Shown piece by piece: positions 23,016 to 32,295 of a stretch of 34,700 nt of DNA. Source of the stretch: Candidatus Methylacidiphilales bacterium (lineage in GTDB: Bacteria; Pseudomonadota; Gammaproteobacteria; JASGCS01); assembly GCA_030054035.1 (NCBI GenBank), contig JASGCS010000008.1, positions 1 to 34,700 on the forward strand. Reading direction: 5' to 3'. Below the pieces are notes generated by a model. It saw only the letters and a list, made by a program, of their open reading frames with translations. It did no database searches and was not told the DNA's origin. The stretch's first letter is position 1. Every line of letters begins with the position of its first letter. The translations under genes and the position numbers were made by a program.

Positions 23016-24124
23016 TAGTATGTAGCCACCCTCCCTCTTCTATACCCTGCAACAATCCCCATGGCGATGCCAATTATGGACGCAGTTGAAATGAGCGAGC
23101 TTCCCCCGTAACTCATCCAGGGTAATGGCATGCCTACTACAGGCAAAATACCAATAACCATGCCGATATTGAAAAAACAACTTAACAGCAATACCACTGC
23201 TACTCCTCCCACGAATACTCGTTCTGAATTGTTTTCAATGGTATTAGTGGCAATAATAAGTCTGACAATTAATTGAATGTATACTGTAATTAGCACTAAA
23301 GCTCCAACTAAACCAAAATCTTCACAGAAAGTAGCAAAAATAAAATCGGTATGAAATTCAGGGATGTAGTTTAACTGTGTTTGTGTGCCGTTACCCAACC
23401 CTAAACCTAGTATACCACCAGAACCAATTGCAATTTTTGATTGCAGAATATGATACCCTGAACCCAAGGGGTCACTATCAATATTTAAAAATACTTTAAT
23501 GCGTTGTTTTTGATATTCGCTTAAATAAAATATCCAAAGCAAAGGAAATGTCACCACACTCGTTAACAAACCTCCTATGAGATAGCGATGCTTAATTCCA
23601 GAAAGAAACATACAACCTACAGTGACTAAAACAATAAAAATGGCGGTGCCAAAATCTGGTTGCAACGCAATTAATATCACAGGAGTTAAGATCAGAAAAC
23701 TAAGTCTGATTATATCTAAACCAGTTACTCGGAGCGGTCGACTAGCAAAATAATATGAAAATATCAGAGGGATCATGGCTTTTAAAAATTCTGATGGTTG
23801 TCCTGACAAATTACCAATTTGTATCCAACGAGTAGCGCCTTTCCCAACTAAACCAAAAAACTCCACATACACTAACGAACTCACTACTATGATATAGGAA
23901 ATTGGCACCAAACTTAAGATCATATGGAAAGGGATAATTGAAAAGAGGAACACCAGGATAATCGCAATACTTAGTTGAAATATTTTTGTTACCACCATAA
24001 AATAATTATTTTCAATATTTGGTATTACAATAATCAAACTAAAACTAGCTAGAAGAACTACGCATAAAATAATCATAGGATCAATCCTACTATTAAAGTA
24101 ACTCAGCAATTGTTTAGGTATCAT
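23015..24124 (-). CDS. rodA: RodA peptidoglycan glycosyltransferase (SEDS)
   Basis: The SEDS-family polymerase of the elongasome, paired with PBP2. The 369-residue protein is almost wholly hydrophobic with about ten transmembrane helices. Conserved SEDS segments are visible: GATRWIQIGNLSGQPSEFLK, LIALQPDFGTA, the periplasmic LGSGYHILQSKIAIGSGGILG, and the PEFHTDFIFA and GMPLPWMSYGGSSL segments near the C-terminus. It lies two bases after mrdA and overlaps mltB by one base. Confidence 0.96.
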   Translation of the reverse strand: MIPKQLLSYFNSRIDPMIILCVVLLASFSLIIVIPNIENNYFMVVTKIFQLSIAIILVFLFSIIPFHMILSLVPISYIIVVSSLVYVEFFGLVGKGATRWIQIGNLSGQPSEFLKAMIPLIFSYYFASRPLRVTGLDIIRLSFLILTPVILIALQPDFGTAIFIVLVTVGCMFLSGIKHRYLIGGLLTSVVTFPLLWIFYLSEYQKQRIKVFLNIDSDPLGSGYHILQSKIAIGSGGILGLGLGNGTQTQLNYIPEFHTDFIFATFCEDFGLVGALVLITVYIQLIVRLIIATNTIENNSERVFVGGVAVVLLLSCFFNIGMVIGILPVVGMPLPWMSYGGSSLISTASIIGIAMGIVAGYRRGRVATY

Positions 24125-24126
24125 GG

Positions 24127-25986
24127 TTAACTTCCATTAGGGTACAATTCTAAATAATATTGTAAGTAATTTATTACGAGTTGACCTGCCGCCCCAGAAC
24201 CTTTACCTGCATTTTCTACAAGACATGCTATGGCGATAGTAGGATTATCTATAGGAGCAAAAGCAATAAACAATGAATGGTCCACATATTTTTTTTCGGC
24301 CCGAGCAGCGCCTTGCCTTTTTTCAATTTGCACAACTTGTGCGGTACCGGATTTAGATGCAATCGGTATAGACAATATTCCGATTAGATCTTTTGCAGTT
24401 CCTTGTTTAGATATAACTTCAACCATGCCCTCAATTACTGGTTGAAAAAGTTGTTTCTCTGAGGTTGAAGCTGTCCTGACCACTTGGGTAGGTTGTGTCG
24501 CTAGCACATTACCTCGGTATCCCTTTCTTATGATAAGGCGAGGTTTCACCCAAGTTCCCCGATTGGCTACAATGGCAGTCGCATTAGCTAGTTGAAGCAT
24601 AGTAACCTGTAAATACCCTTGACCAATCCCAACATTGATAGTATCACCTGGCAACCAAGGCTCACGCAATTGTTGTCTCTTCCAAGCGTCATTAGGTAAC
24701 ACACCAGTTCGTTCATTTTCTAATTCAGATAACACCTGCTCTCCGAATTTAAACCAACTTAAACTTTGATTTATCCCAGCAATCTTGGCACGATAGGCGA
24801 GTTCATAAAAGTAAATATCGCATGATTGGGATATCGCTCTACGCATTGAAATAGGCCCATGTCCTGAACGCAACCAATCCCTAAAGGGTTTATACCATTT
24901 ATATTTAAAATTCGGTACAAAATACTGTCCAGTGCAATCAATAATTTCATTTTCATCAATTAACCCCTGTTGTAACGCTCCAAATGCTAACATGGGCTTT
25001 ATGGTTGACGCTGGGGAATACAAACCACTAGTTGCGCGATTAAATAGTGCATTTGATTCTAAATATGATTTATAAATTGCTGGATCTAGTCTAGATATAA
25101 AATGTGAGTTGTTAAAGGATGGGGAAGACACTAAACTTAGTATATCGCCATTTCTAGGATCTATAGCAACAAGCGCTCCAGCTCTTTTATTAAATTGTAG
25201 GTAAGCAAATTCTTGCAATGTTGAATCCAAACTTAGCTGAAGATCAAAACCTCGTTTAGGGTACACAATATTCACAGACGATTGATAGTTTCCATACGAG
25301 GTGGCAATATATTCACCAAAACCTACTTTACCGCGTAATAATTCTTCTTGGGATTTTTCTATTCCTTGCTTGCCAATGTAATCTAACCCAAAAAATTTAC
25401 TTTTTGTTTCTTCGGTAACATCGTTTCTGCTAATTCTACCCACATACCCAATTACCGATGAAACTGAATCGTTGCCTTGGTATCGTCTTTGCCATGCGCT
25501 AATAATTTTGGCTCCAGTATATTTATTCAGACTGGTAGAAAATTGCATTAGTTCTTGTGTGTTTACATCAGCTTTAAGAATAATTGGATATGATATCTTG
25601 GAGTTTCTAATAAAATAATTTTCGTAAAATTTTTCAACTTCCTGTTGGCTTATATCAAAATCTAAGGCAAGTGCACTAATTAATTGGGCCAAATTTCCAC
25701 GATAATTTGAATCAACCACTAAATTAAACACCTGTTGATTAAAAGCCAGTATGGTATTATTTCTATCATAAATCGTCCCACGAATTGGTGGGAGAGATTC
25801 AATAATAATTCTATTTTTTTTTGATTTTCCAGCATATTCGCTATGTAAAAAAATTTGTAGCTGAATTAACCTCACTACTAATATTGCAAAAGCAATGGCT
25901 ACTATAACCAACATCACTTTTCCTCTACGAGAGGAATGAAATAGTTCGGCTTTTTGAAGAGAAATGGGATTTCGTAATAGTGACAT
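24127..25986 (-). CDS. mrdA: Penicillin-binding protein 2
   Basis: The class B transpeptidase of the elongasome, partner of RodA. A single N-terminal membrane anchor (about residues 24-44) is followed by the pedestal domain, then the transpeptidase domain. The catalytic motifs are intact: Ser327 and Lys330 in SPASTIKP, SCD at 388-390 (the third position is Asp in PBP2-type enzymes), and KSGT from Lys545. The 619-residue length is normal. It heads the minus-strand operon mrdA-rodA-mltB-rlpA-dacA-dat-lipB-lipA. The mreBCD genes that often precede it are not here; instead sucA diverges upstream. The ATG has no Shine-Dalgarno and lies six bases after TAAAAT. Confidence 0.96.
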   Translation of the reverse strand: MSLLRNPISLQKAELFHSSRRGKVMLVIVAIAFAILVVRLIQLQIFLHSEYAGKSKKNRIIIESLPPIRGTIYDRNNTILAFNQQVFNLVVDSNYRGNLAQLISALALDFDISQQEVEKFYENYFIRNSKISYPIILKADVNTQELMQFSTSLNKYTGAKIISAWQRRYQGNDSVSSVIGYVGRISRNDVTEETKSKFFGLDYIGKQGIEKSQEELLRGKVGFGEYIATSYGNYQSSVNIVYPKRGFDLQLSLDSTLQEFAYLQFNKRAGALVAIDPRNGDILSLVSSPSFNNSHFISRLDPAIYKSYLESNALFNRATSGLYSPASTIKPMLAFGALQQGLIDENEIIDCTGQYFVPNFKYKWYKPFRDWLRSGHGPISMRRAISQSCDIYFYELAYRAKIAGINQSLSWFKFGEQVLSELENERTGVLPNDAWKRQQLREPWLPGDTINVGIGQGYLQVTMLQLANATAIVANRGTWVKPRLIIRKGYRGNVLATQPTQVVRTASTSEKQLFQPVIEGMVEVISKQGTAKDLIGILSIPIASKSGTAQVVQIEKRQGAARAEKKYVDHSLFIAFAPIDNPTIAIACLVENAGKGSGAAGQLVINYLQYYLELYPNGS

Positions 25987-25992
25987 TTGGTG

Positions 25993-25998
25993 ATTTTA
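25993..25998 (-). promoter_or_regulatory. Putative leaderless -10 box of mrdA
   Basis: The minus strand reads TAAAAT (5 of 6), then CACCAA, then the mrdA ATG. It has the same six-base spacing as other leaderless candidates. A TTGATA further upstream could be a -35 but the spacer does not suit this box, so the call is tentative. Confidence 0.35.
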
Positions 25999-26044
25999 TT
26001 TTACGAAATTTTAAAAAAACAGGTAATTATCAATAATTGTAATA

Positions 26045-26053
26045 TGCTATAAT
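26045..26053 (+). promoter_or_regulatory. Extended -10 promoter of sucA
   Basis: TGC-TATAAT is a perfect extended -10. It lies 34 bases before the sucA ATG, giving a leader of about 27 bases that includes the purine-rich GAGAGAAG near 26070-26077, somewhat far from the ATG. The -35 is poor, as usual for extended -10 promoters. Confidence 0.55.
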
Positions 26054-26087
26054 ACTGTTTAAATGGGGCGAGAGAAGTAAGACAACT

Positions 26088-28949
26088 ATGAAATCGGATT
26101 TAGATCCGCTACCTCGTTCCTCGTACCAACAAAAATCAGAAGATTCCTTTCTACAAGCTGGTGATAGCAGTTGGTTAGAGTCAAAATACGAAGACTTTTT
26201 ATCCGGAGAAACTTCTTCAAATGATTGGAATGATTTCTTCGCAACTGAATCTCATCAAGAAAAAATAAAAAAACCACCTGAGCTTTATAGTTCTTATTTA
26301 CACGAACTATATATTGCTAAATCAAAAAAATGGTTCCAGCAAAATAGACCCACAGCAACTCCAGCCTCTTCTACCAATTCTAACCTTGTAGCCAAAGCAA
26401 CTCAATGGATAGATGCGTACCGAAGGTACGGCTACCAAAACGCAACGATAAGCCCATTAGCCTCCTCACATCCATATCCAAGCAATACTCAGCTTTCTCC
26501 TAACCATTGGGGACTACAAGCATCAATGCAGATTCCTTCCTTTGGGGTAGTACCTAAAGAAACTGCTACTGTTGCTGAGATAGCCAAACAACTTGAGAAG
26601 ACATACCATGGCTCTATTGGAATTGAAATAGATCATGTGCGAAACCAAGAAGAGCAGCGCTGGATGACCGAGCATTTTGAAAAGCCGGTAACACTTACTG
26701 TCTCTGAGCAACTCCAAATTTTTAACAAGCTTTTATACACTGAGTTACTTGAACGACACATCCATAATAATTTTGTTGGACAAAAGAGATTTTCTTTAGA
26801 AGGTACAGATTCACTCATCCCTCTTCTTGATTACCTCATACGACAAGGCAATCAAAAAGGCATTGAAGACATTCTCATTGGTATGGCTCACCGAGGTAGA
26901 TTAAATGTGCTAATCAACATCATGGGAAAAACTCCTGCACAACTATTTAATGAATTTGCTGGTAAATTTGAGTCAGTAGGTGTTAATGGTGATGTTAAAT
27001 ATCATTTAGGGTTTTCTTCAGCATTTAAGTCAGAATCGTCTGTCACTCATTTAGCACTAGCTTTTAACCCATCCCATCTGGAAATCATCACCCCAGTAGT
27101 GCTTGGCTCAACCAGAGCCAGACAGGACAGACTTTCGTCATCAGATCAATGGAAAATACTTCCAATTACAGTACATGGTGACGCGGCATTTAGTGGTCAG
27201 GGTGTGGTCATGGAGTCATTAAATATGTCTCAGACGAGAGGGTTTGGCACAAAAGGAACAATTCACATAATAGTCAATAACCAAATTGGATTCACAATTG
27301 ACCATCCTGAGGATGCTCGCTCCACACCTTACTCTTCAGATCCAGCGAGATTTATTGACGCGCCTATTATCCATGTCAACGCTGATGATCCGAACCGGGT
27401 AATCCAAGCAGGGGCAATGGCGCTTGCCTATCGTAACACGTTTCATAAAGACATCGTAATTGATTTAGTTGGTTACCGCAGGTATGGACATAATGAAGCG
27501 GACGATCCTACGGTCACACAACCAATTAAATATGGTGAGATCAAAAACAAACCTACGGTAGTTTCAATTTATCGGCAGTTTTTGCTTGAGCAGAATTTGT
27601 TTGATGAAGCAAAACTAGATTCAATCACACAGCATTGTAAATCAAAAATTGAATCTGGTGAGTGTACCGTTGATGAAATCGAATATGTAGCATTAAATAA
27701 TAAAAGATTTACCACTTGGAAACCATACACTGGTGCCAGCGATACTCTATTATTTGAACAATTCACTAACCACATTCCGGTAAAAGAACTAAGCGCATTA
27801 GGCACACAGCTAGCTACTTTTCCTGAAGCGTTTACTCCCCATCCACAGATAAAAAAACTATTTGCAAGTAGATTAGCAATGGCAAAAGGAGATCAGTTGG
27901 TTGACTGGGGGTTTGCAGAAAATCTTTCCTACGCAACCCTTCTCAAAAAAGGGTACGGAATGCGACTTACTGGACAAGATGTTAAGCGAGGTACTTTTTT
28001 TCACCGCCATTCAATAATCATTGACTACAAAACTGGTGCTGAATATAATTGTTTAGAGCAATTTGTACAAAATAACAAAAAATTAAGTATCTATGACTCT
28101 CTCCTTTCTGAGGAAGCGGTATTAGCATTTGAATATGGCTACTCTACTGCAGAGCCTGAAACTTTACTGATTTGGGAAGCACAATTTGGCGATTTTGCTA
28201 ATGGGGCCCAGGTTGTGTTTGATCAATTTATAAGTTCTGGTGAAGCAAAGTGGGCAAGACTTAGTGGTTTAGTTATGTTTCTTCCTCATGGATATGAAGG
28301 CCAGGGACCAGAGCACTCTTCTGCTCGGCTAGAAAGATACATACAGCTCTGTGCGCAGAACAATATTCAGGTAGCAGTGCCAACAACCCCTGCCCAAATT
28401 TATCATCTTTTACAAAGACAAATGTTACGCACGCTTAGAAAACCACTCATAGTCTTAACTCCAAAATCATTGCTTAGGCACCCTAAAGCAACTAACACTT
28501 TAGACGAACTTGCCAATGGACATTTTCAGACTATTATTGACGACACTACCGCCGCGAAAAAAAAGGTCACCAAGTTAATTTTCTGTTCCGGTAAAATCTA
28601 CTACCAACTTATAGAAAAAAGAAAAGAATTAGAGGCAAACCATGTTGCGATCATTAGAATTGAACAGCTTTACCCTTTTCCTAAAAAAGAGTATGTCTCA
28701 ATAATAAAATCCTACCCGTCTTGTAATAGCGCAATATGGTGCCAAGAAGAACCTAAAAATCAAGGCGCTTGGTATAATATTAGACACAGACTTACCGCTC
28801 CATTTGAACCTATGAACATAACTATGGAGTATACTGGCAGACCAATTTCCGCATCTCCCGCAGTAGGATTAGGAAGTCTTCACCAAAAAGAACAAGAAAC
28901 CTTAGTGTTAGAAGCATTTCAAGGGCACGAAGAAACCGACGAGGAATAA
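26088..28949 (+). CDS. sucA: 2-oxoglutarate dehydrogenase E1
   Basis: The thiamine-diphosphate-dependent decarboxylase of the 2-oxoglutarate dehydrogenase complex (TCA cycle). The 953-residue length is typical. The N-terminal SSWLESKYEDFLSG region precedes the core. GMAHRGRLNVLINIMGK, FNPSHLEIITPVV, HGDAAFSGQGVVMESLNMS and NNQIGFTI are hallmark E1 segments of the diphosphate/Mg site, and VGYRRYGHNEADDP is characteristic of the oxoglutarate enzyme. The C-terminal half carries FLPHGYEGQGPEHSSARLER and the transketolase C-terminal domain. It is first in a tight operon, with sucB starting 3 bp later. Confidence 0.97.
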   Translation: MKSDLDPLPRSSYQQKSEDSFLQAGDSSWLESKYEDFLSGETSSNDWNDFFATESHQEKIKKPPELYSSYLHELYIAKSKKWFQQNRPTATPASSTNSNLVAKATQWIDAYRRYGYQNATISPLASSHPYPSNTQLSPNHWGLQASMQIPSFGVVPKETATVAEIAKQLEKTYHGSIGIEIDHVRNQEEQRWMTEHFEKPVTLTVSEQLQIFNKLLYTELLERHIHNNFVGQKRFSLEGTDSLIPLLDYLIRQGNQKGIEDILIGMAHRGRLNVLINIMGKTPAQLFNEFAGKFESVGVNGDVKYHLGFSSAFKSESSVTHLALAFNPSHLEIITPVVLGSTRARQDRLSSSDQWKILPITVHGDAAFSGQGVVMESLNMSQTRGFGTKGTIHIIVNNQIGFTIDHPEDARSTPYSSDPARFIDAPIIHVNADDPNRVIQAGAMALAYRNTFHKDIVIDLVGYRRYGHNEADDPTVTQPIKYGEIKNKPTVVSIYRQFLLEQNLFDEAKLDSITQHCKSKIESGECTVDEIEYVALNNKRFTTWKPYTGASDTLLFEQFTNHIPVKELSALGTQLATFPEAFTPHPQIKKLFASRLAMAKGDQLVDWGFAENLSYATLLKKGYGMRLTGQDVKRGTFFHRHSIIIDYKTGAEYNCLEQFVQNNKKLSIYDSLLSEEAVLAFEYGYSTAEPETLLIWEAQFGDFANGAQVVFDQFISSGEAKWARLSGLVMFLPHGYEGQGPEHSSARLERYIQLCAQNNIQVAVPTTPAQIYHLLQRQMLRTLRKPLIVLTPKSLLRHPKATNTLDELANGHFQTIIDDTTAAKKKVTKLIFCSGKIYYQLIEKRKELEANHVAIIRIEQLYPFPKKEYVSIIKSYPSCNSAIWCQEEPKNQGAWYNIRHRLTAPFEPMNITMEYTGRPISASPAVGLGSLHQKEQETLVLEAFQGHEETDEE

Positions 28950-28952
28950 ACT

Positions 28953-30131
28953 ATGATTAAAATAAATACCCCTTCACTTCCAGAATCTGTAGCAGACGCT
29001 ACCATTGGAGTTTGGCATTGTAAGGAAGGTGACTTGGTACAGACTGGACAAAATCTTGCAGATCTTGAAACAGATAAAGTTGCCATGGAACTTCCCGCAC
29101 CTAAGGCAGGTAAAATTGTAAAAATCCTCGTTGCACAAGGCGCAACGGTAAAATCAGGTGACCCACTTCTCGAACTAGATGATTCAGTCGCAGTCGCACC
29201 AATAGCTCCATCACCATCCCCTAAAGCAGCCTCTGTCACACCACCGCCAAGCGCGCCTCCTTTAATAAATAATACAACAGAAAAGTCTAATCAGCCAGTA
29301 AAATTAAATCCTTCAGCTAAAAAACTTATGGAACAAGAGGGAGTTTCTCGCCAAGAAATCGCTAAGGAAGCTTCGGGAAGAGTAACTAAAGAAATGGTTT
29401 CTTCAATTATTTCAATGCGCGGCGATGTGAAGCGAGAAGAAACTCGAGCTCCACTCTCTCGCATCCGTCTACGCATAGCCGAACGGCTTTTACAAGCACA
29501 GCAAGGCGCGGCAATCTTAACTACTTTTAATGAGGTGAACTTAAAACAAGTTAGCGAGTTAAGAAAGAAAGCACAAGATAAATTTGAAAAAGCTCATGGA
29601 GTTAAACTTGGTTTTATGTCATTTTTTGTCAGAGCCTCATGTATTGCTTTATCCGATTTTCCACAGGTTAACGCCAGCATTGATGGCACAGACATGGTAA
29701 TACGAAACTATATGGATATTAGCATTGCGGTTTCTTCACCAAGAGGATTGGTAGTACCAGTGCTTAAAAACGCTCAGGCACTAAGCCTTGCGGAAATTGA
29801 AATGGCTATTGCTTCATTTGCGGCACGGGCAAAAGACGGAAGTCTCACTATTGAAGATATGACGGGGGGAACTTTTAGCATAACCAATGGTGGTGTTTTT
29901 GGATCACTTCTTTCAACACCGATTATCAACCCTCCACAATCTGCTATCCTTGGTATGCATAAGATAATGGATAGGCCAATAGTAGAGGACAATACTATTG
30001 TAATTAGGCCGATGATGAATCTTGCCCTTTCCTATGATCATAGAATTATTGATGGCAAAGAAGCGGTTTCATTTTTAGTTCGTATCAAAGACTTACTTGA
30101 AAACCCAGCTCTCTTACTAATGGGGCTATAA
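28953..30131 (+). CDS. sucB: 2-oxoglutarate dehydrogenase E2 (dihydrolipoyl succinyltransferase)
   Basis: The core acyltransferase of the oxoglutarate dehydrogenase complex. One lipoyl domain (residues 1-75) carries Lys42 in [10 protein letters not shown] as the lipoylation site. A Pro/Ala/Ser linker (about 77-105) leads to the E3/E1-binding domain (about 115-150, [18 protein letters not shown]), and the catalytic domain ends with [13 protein letters not shown], containing His363 and Asp367. The 392-residue length fits SucB. Lipoylation should depend on LipB and LipA encoded at 17691-19248. Its stop overlaps the lpd start by one base. Confidence 0.97.
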   Translation: MIKINTPSLPESVADATIGVWHCKEGDLVQTGQNLADLETDKVAMELPAPKAGKIVKILVAQGATVKSGDPLLELDDSVAVAPIAPSPSPKAASVTPPPSAPPLINNTTEKSNQPVKLNPSAKKLMEQEGVSRQEIAKEASGRVTKEMVSSIISMRGDVKREETRAPLSRIRLRIAERLLQAQQGAAILTTFNEVNLKQVSELRKKAQDKFEKAHGVKLGFMSFFVRASCIALSDFPQVNASIDGTDMVIRNYMDISIAVSSPRGLVVPVLKNAQALSLAEIEMAIASFAARAKDGSLTIEDMTGGTFSITNGGVFGSLLSTPIINPPQSAILGMHKIMDRPIVEDNTIVIRPMMNLALSYDHRIIDGKEAVSFLVRIKDLLENPALLLMGL

Positions 30132-31546
30132 TGAATTCCCAAAAAAAAATTGCGGTAATTGGTGCAGGACCTGGCGGTTATATTTGTGCGATCAGAGCAG
30201 CTCAACTGGGAATGCAAGTAACTTGCATTGATCAGTGGGTCAATGCTAGCAATCAACCATCCCCAGGCGGCACCTGCCTTAATGTTGGATGTATTCCCAG
30301 CAAAGTACTGTTAGAATCAACTCATCTTTACCATGAGGCAGAGCATAGCGCAGCTATCCATGGAATTTCATTAGCAAAATTATCTATGGATGTAGCCAAA
30401 ATGCAGGATCGCAAAGAAAAAATTGTAACAAACCTTGCTAAAGGAGTACAGTCATTATTAAAGGCAAACAACATCAATTTTATTTCTGGCACTGCGTCAT
30501 TAGGAGCAAACAAAACCGTCTTCGTTAATGATTCCAGTATAGGAAGTTTTGACGCAGTAGTTTTGGCCTCTGGCTCACTTCCGATTGAACTTCCCTTTGC
30601 AAAGTTTAATCACACCACGATTCTTGATTCAGCCGACGCCCTTGCTTTAAAAGAAGTGCCAGCTACATTAGGGATTATTGGCGCAGGCGTAATTGGTTTA
30701 GAGCTTGGTAGCGTTTGGGCTAGATTAGGAAGTAAGGTAACTATTTTAGAAGCACTTCCAGATTTTCTCCCCTCTGTCGATACCGCCATCGCGCAACAAG
30801 CATTCAAATCTCTTTCCAATCAAGGCATGACAATAACATTAAATACAAAAGTTACCGCGGTACAAGAGAAAAACAAAAAGGTACAAGTAACTCTTGCTAA
30901 TCAAGAACAGCCGATCATGTTTGACGCTCTTATTGTTGCGGTCGGTCGTAAGCCTAATTGTAAGCAAGTCCTGCGACCAGAAAGTGGAATCACTCTAAAC
31001 AAGAATGATAGCATCCCAGTGGATCAATACTGCAGGACATCTGTTTCAGACATTTATGCTGTCGGGGATCTAGTACGAGGACCGATGTTAGCACATAAAG
31101 CATCGCATGAAGGGGTTATGGTAGCAGAGCTTATTGCTGGAGAACATGCTGAAAGCGATCTAAATTTAGTTCCTTCAATCATTTACACTAATCCAGAAAT
31201 CGCCTGGGTTGGCAAAACCGAAAAGCAACTCCAGCAAGATCAAATCCCCTATACCATCGGTAGCTTTCCATTTGCCGCCCTTGGTCGTGCTATTGCGCAA
31301 AACTCAACCACTGGTATGGTAAAAATCCTTTCCCATAAAGAAACTGGCACTTTGTTAGGAGTGCATATTTTTGGACCTTCCGCCTCAGAGTTAATTGCAA
31401 CCGCCACTACTGCTTTAGCATTTGAAGCCACCGCTGAAGACATTGCTCTTACCATCGCAGGACATCCAACACTGAGTGAAGCATTCCATGAGGCTGCTCT
31501 TGATGCCACCACTGGGGCGTTAAACCTATTTAGAAAAAAAACTTAG
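30131..31546 (+). CDS. lpd: Dihydrolipoyl dehydrogenase (E3)
   Basis: A flavoprotein disulphide reductase that re-oxidises dihydrolipoamide on E2 using NAD+. FAD binds at GAGPGG (11-16), the redox-active pair is Cys49/Cys54 in GGTCLNVGCIPSK, the NAD-binding motif GAGVIGLELG lies near residue 180, and the catalytic dyad is in HPTLSEAFHEA near the C-terminus. The 471-residue length is normal. It completes the sucA-sucB-lpd operon. Its stop overlaps the convergent bioC stop by 4 bp. Confidence 0.97.
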   Translation: MNSQKKIAVIGAGPGGYICAIRAAQLGMQVTCIDQWVNASNQPSPGGTCLNVGCIPSKVLLESTHLYHEAEHSAAIHGISLAKLSMDVAKMQDRKEKIVTNLAKGVQSLLKANNINFISGTASLGANKTVFVNDSSIGSFDAVVLASGSLPIELPFAKFNHTTILDSADALALKEVPATLGIIGAGVIGLELGSVWARLGSKVTILEALPDFLPSVDTAIAQQAFKSLSNQGMTITLNTKVTAVQEKNKKVQVTLANQEQPIMFDALIVAVGRKPNCKQVLRPESGITLNKNDSIPVDQYCRTSVSDIYAVGDLVRGPMLAHKASHEGVMVAELIAGEHAESDLNLVPSIIYTNPEIAWVGKTEKQLQQDQIPYTIGSFPFAALGRAIAQNSTTGMVKILSHKETGTLLGVHIFGPSASELIATATTALAFEATAEDIALTIAGHPTLSEAFHEAALDATTGALNLFRKKT

Positions 31547-32295
31547 CCCTCTTTTACAGCAATAATAAATCCTATCTGATAACGGGCATTCACCTCACCT
31601 ACTTCTTGTGAAAGCACTTGCCGAAGTTTACTGGCTCGCATAGCTAAGTTACTTTCTCCCAAATAAGTATTTGTGCCTGTAGTTCTAAAATGTTCAAAAA
31701 ATAATTTCATTGATTCAAATCGTTGTTCAAACCAAAAACAAGCATAATCCACAGATCTAGCATCAAATCCAATACCAATTCTTGCATCAAGCATATTAGG
31801 AAATTGATTTATAGGCATATACCCATAGCGTTCTTGTAACGTTGCTGATATTTCTTTCAAGCTATCTTGCAGTGGCAAAGCATACGCCAATACTCCGCCT
31901 GGTGCTAATGCATTAAAGAGTTTGGCCACAGTTTGTTCAAGTGAATCTACCCAATGTAAACACATTGAAGAAAAAATTAAATCAAATTGATTTGGAGGCA
32001 ACTCTTCCTTTGCGATATCTGCAACACGGAATTGTAATTCTGGATACTGCTGCATAGCCCTTAGCCCTTGCCCCTCGGATATATCCACACCTTCAACTAA
32101 ACTATACCGATCTAACAACCATCTTGTACTTGTGCTACCAACACAGCCCACTTCTAGCGCTCTAACCCGATGGTAGTTTGCGTCGCTCATAGTTTGTTCA
32201 AGTAATAGGAGTAGTTTTTTTTCCACCTGTTCTTGTATAAAACGATGCTGTAAATACCGTTGTGATTTTGAGAAAGAATTTGCTACTCCTTTCAT
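31543..32295 (-). CDS. bioC: Malonyl-ACP O-methyltransferase BioC
   Basis: A SAM-dependent methyltransferase that methylates malonyl-ACP to start pimelate synthesis for biotin. The N-terminal FSKSQRYLQHRFIQ resembles BioC openings. LEVGCVGSTSTRWLLDRY is the SAM-binding motif I, and DLIFSSMCLHWVDSLEQT with LAPGGVLAYALPL are typical BioC segments. ATG 32295 is chosen over the upstream in-frame TTG (32313) because it forms an ATGA overlap with the bioF stop, indicating translational coupling. This gives 250 residues, normal for the family. Pairing with bioF supports biotin synthesis over another methyltransferase role. Confidence 0.85.
   Translation of the reverse strand: MKGVANSFSKSQRYLQHRFIQEQVEKKLLLLLEQTMSDANYHRVRALEVGCVGSTSTRWLLDRYSLVEGVDISEGQGLRAMQQYPELQFRVADIAKEELPPNQFDLIFSSMCLHWVDSLEQTVAKLFNALAPGGVLAYALPLQDSLKEISATLQERYGYMPINQFPNMLDARIGIGFDARSVDYACFWFEQRFESMKLFFEHFRTTGTNTYLGESNLAMRASKLRQVLSQEVGEVNARYQIGFIIAVKEG

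Noticed and set aside
24230-24445. Short antisense open frame inside mrdA
   Set aside because: It lies fully opposite the transpeptidase domain coding region and has no ribosome site or family resemblance.
28919-29239. Minus-strand open frame opposite the sucB lipoyl domain and linker
   Set aside because: It is a shadow of the Ala/Pro/Ser-rich linker on the sense strand, with no start signal and no domain.
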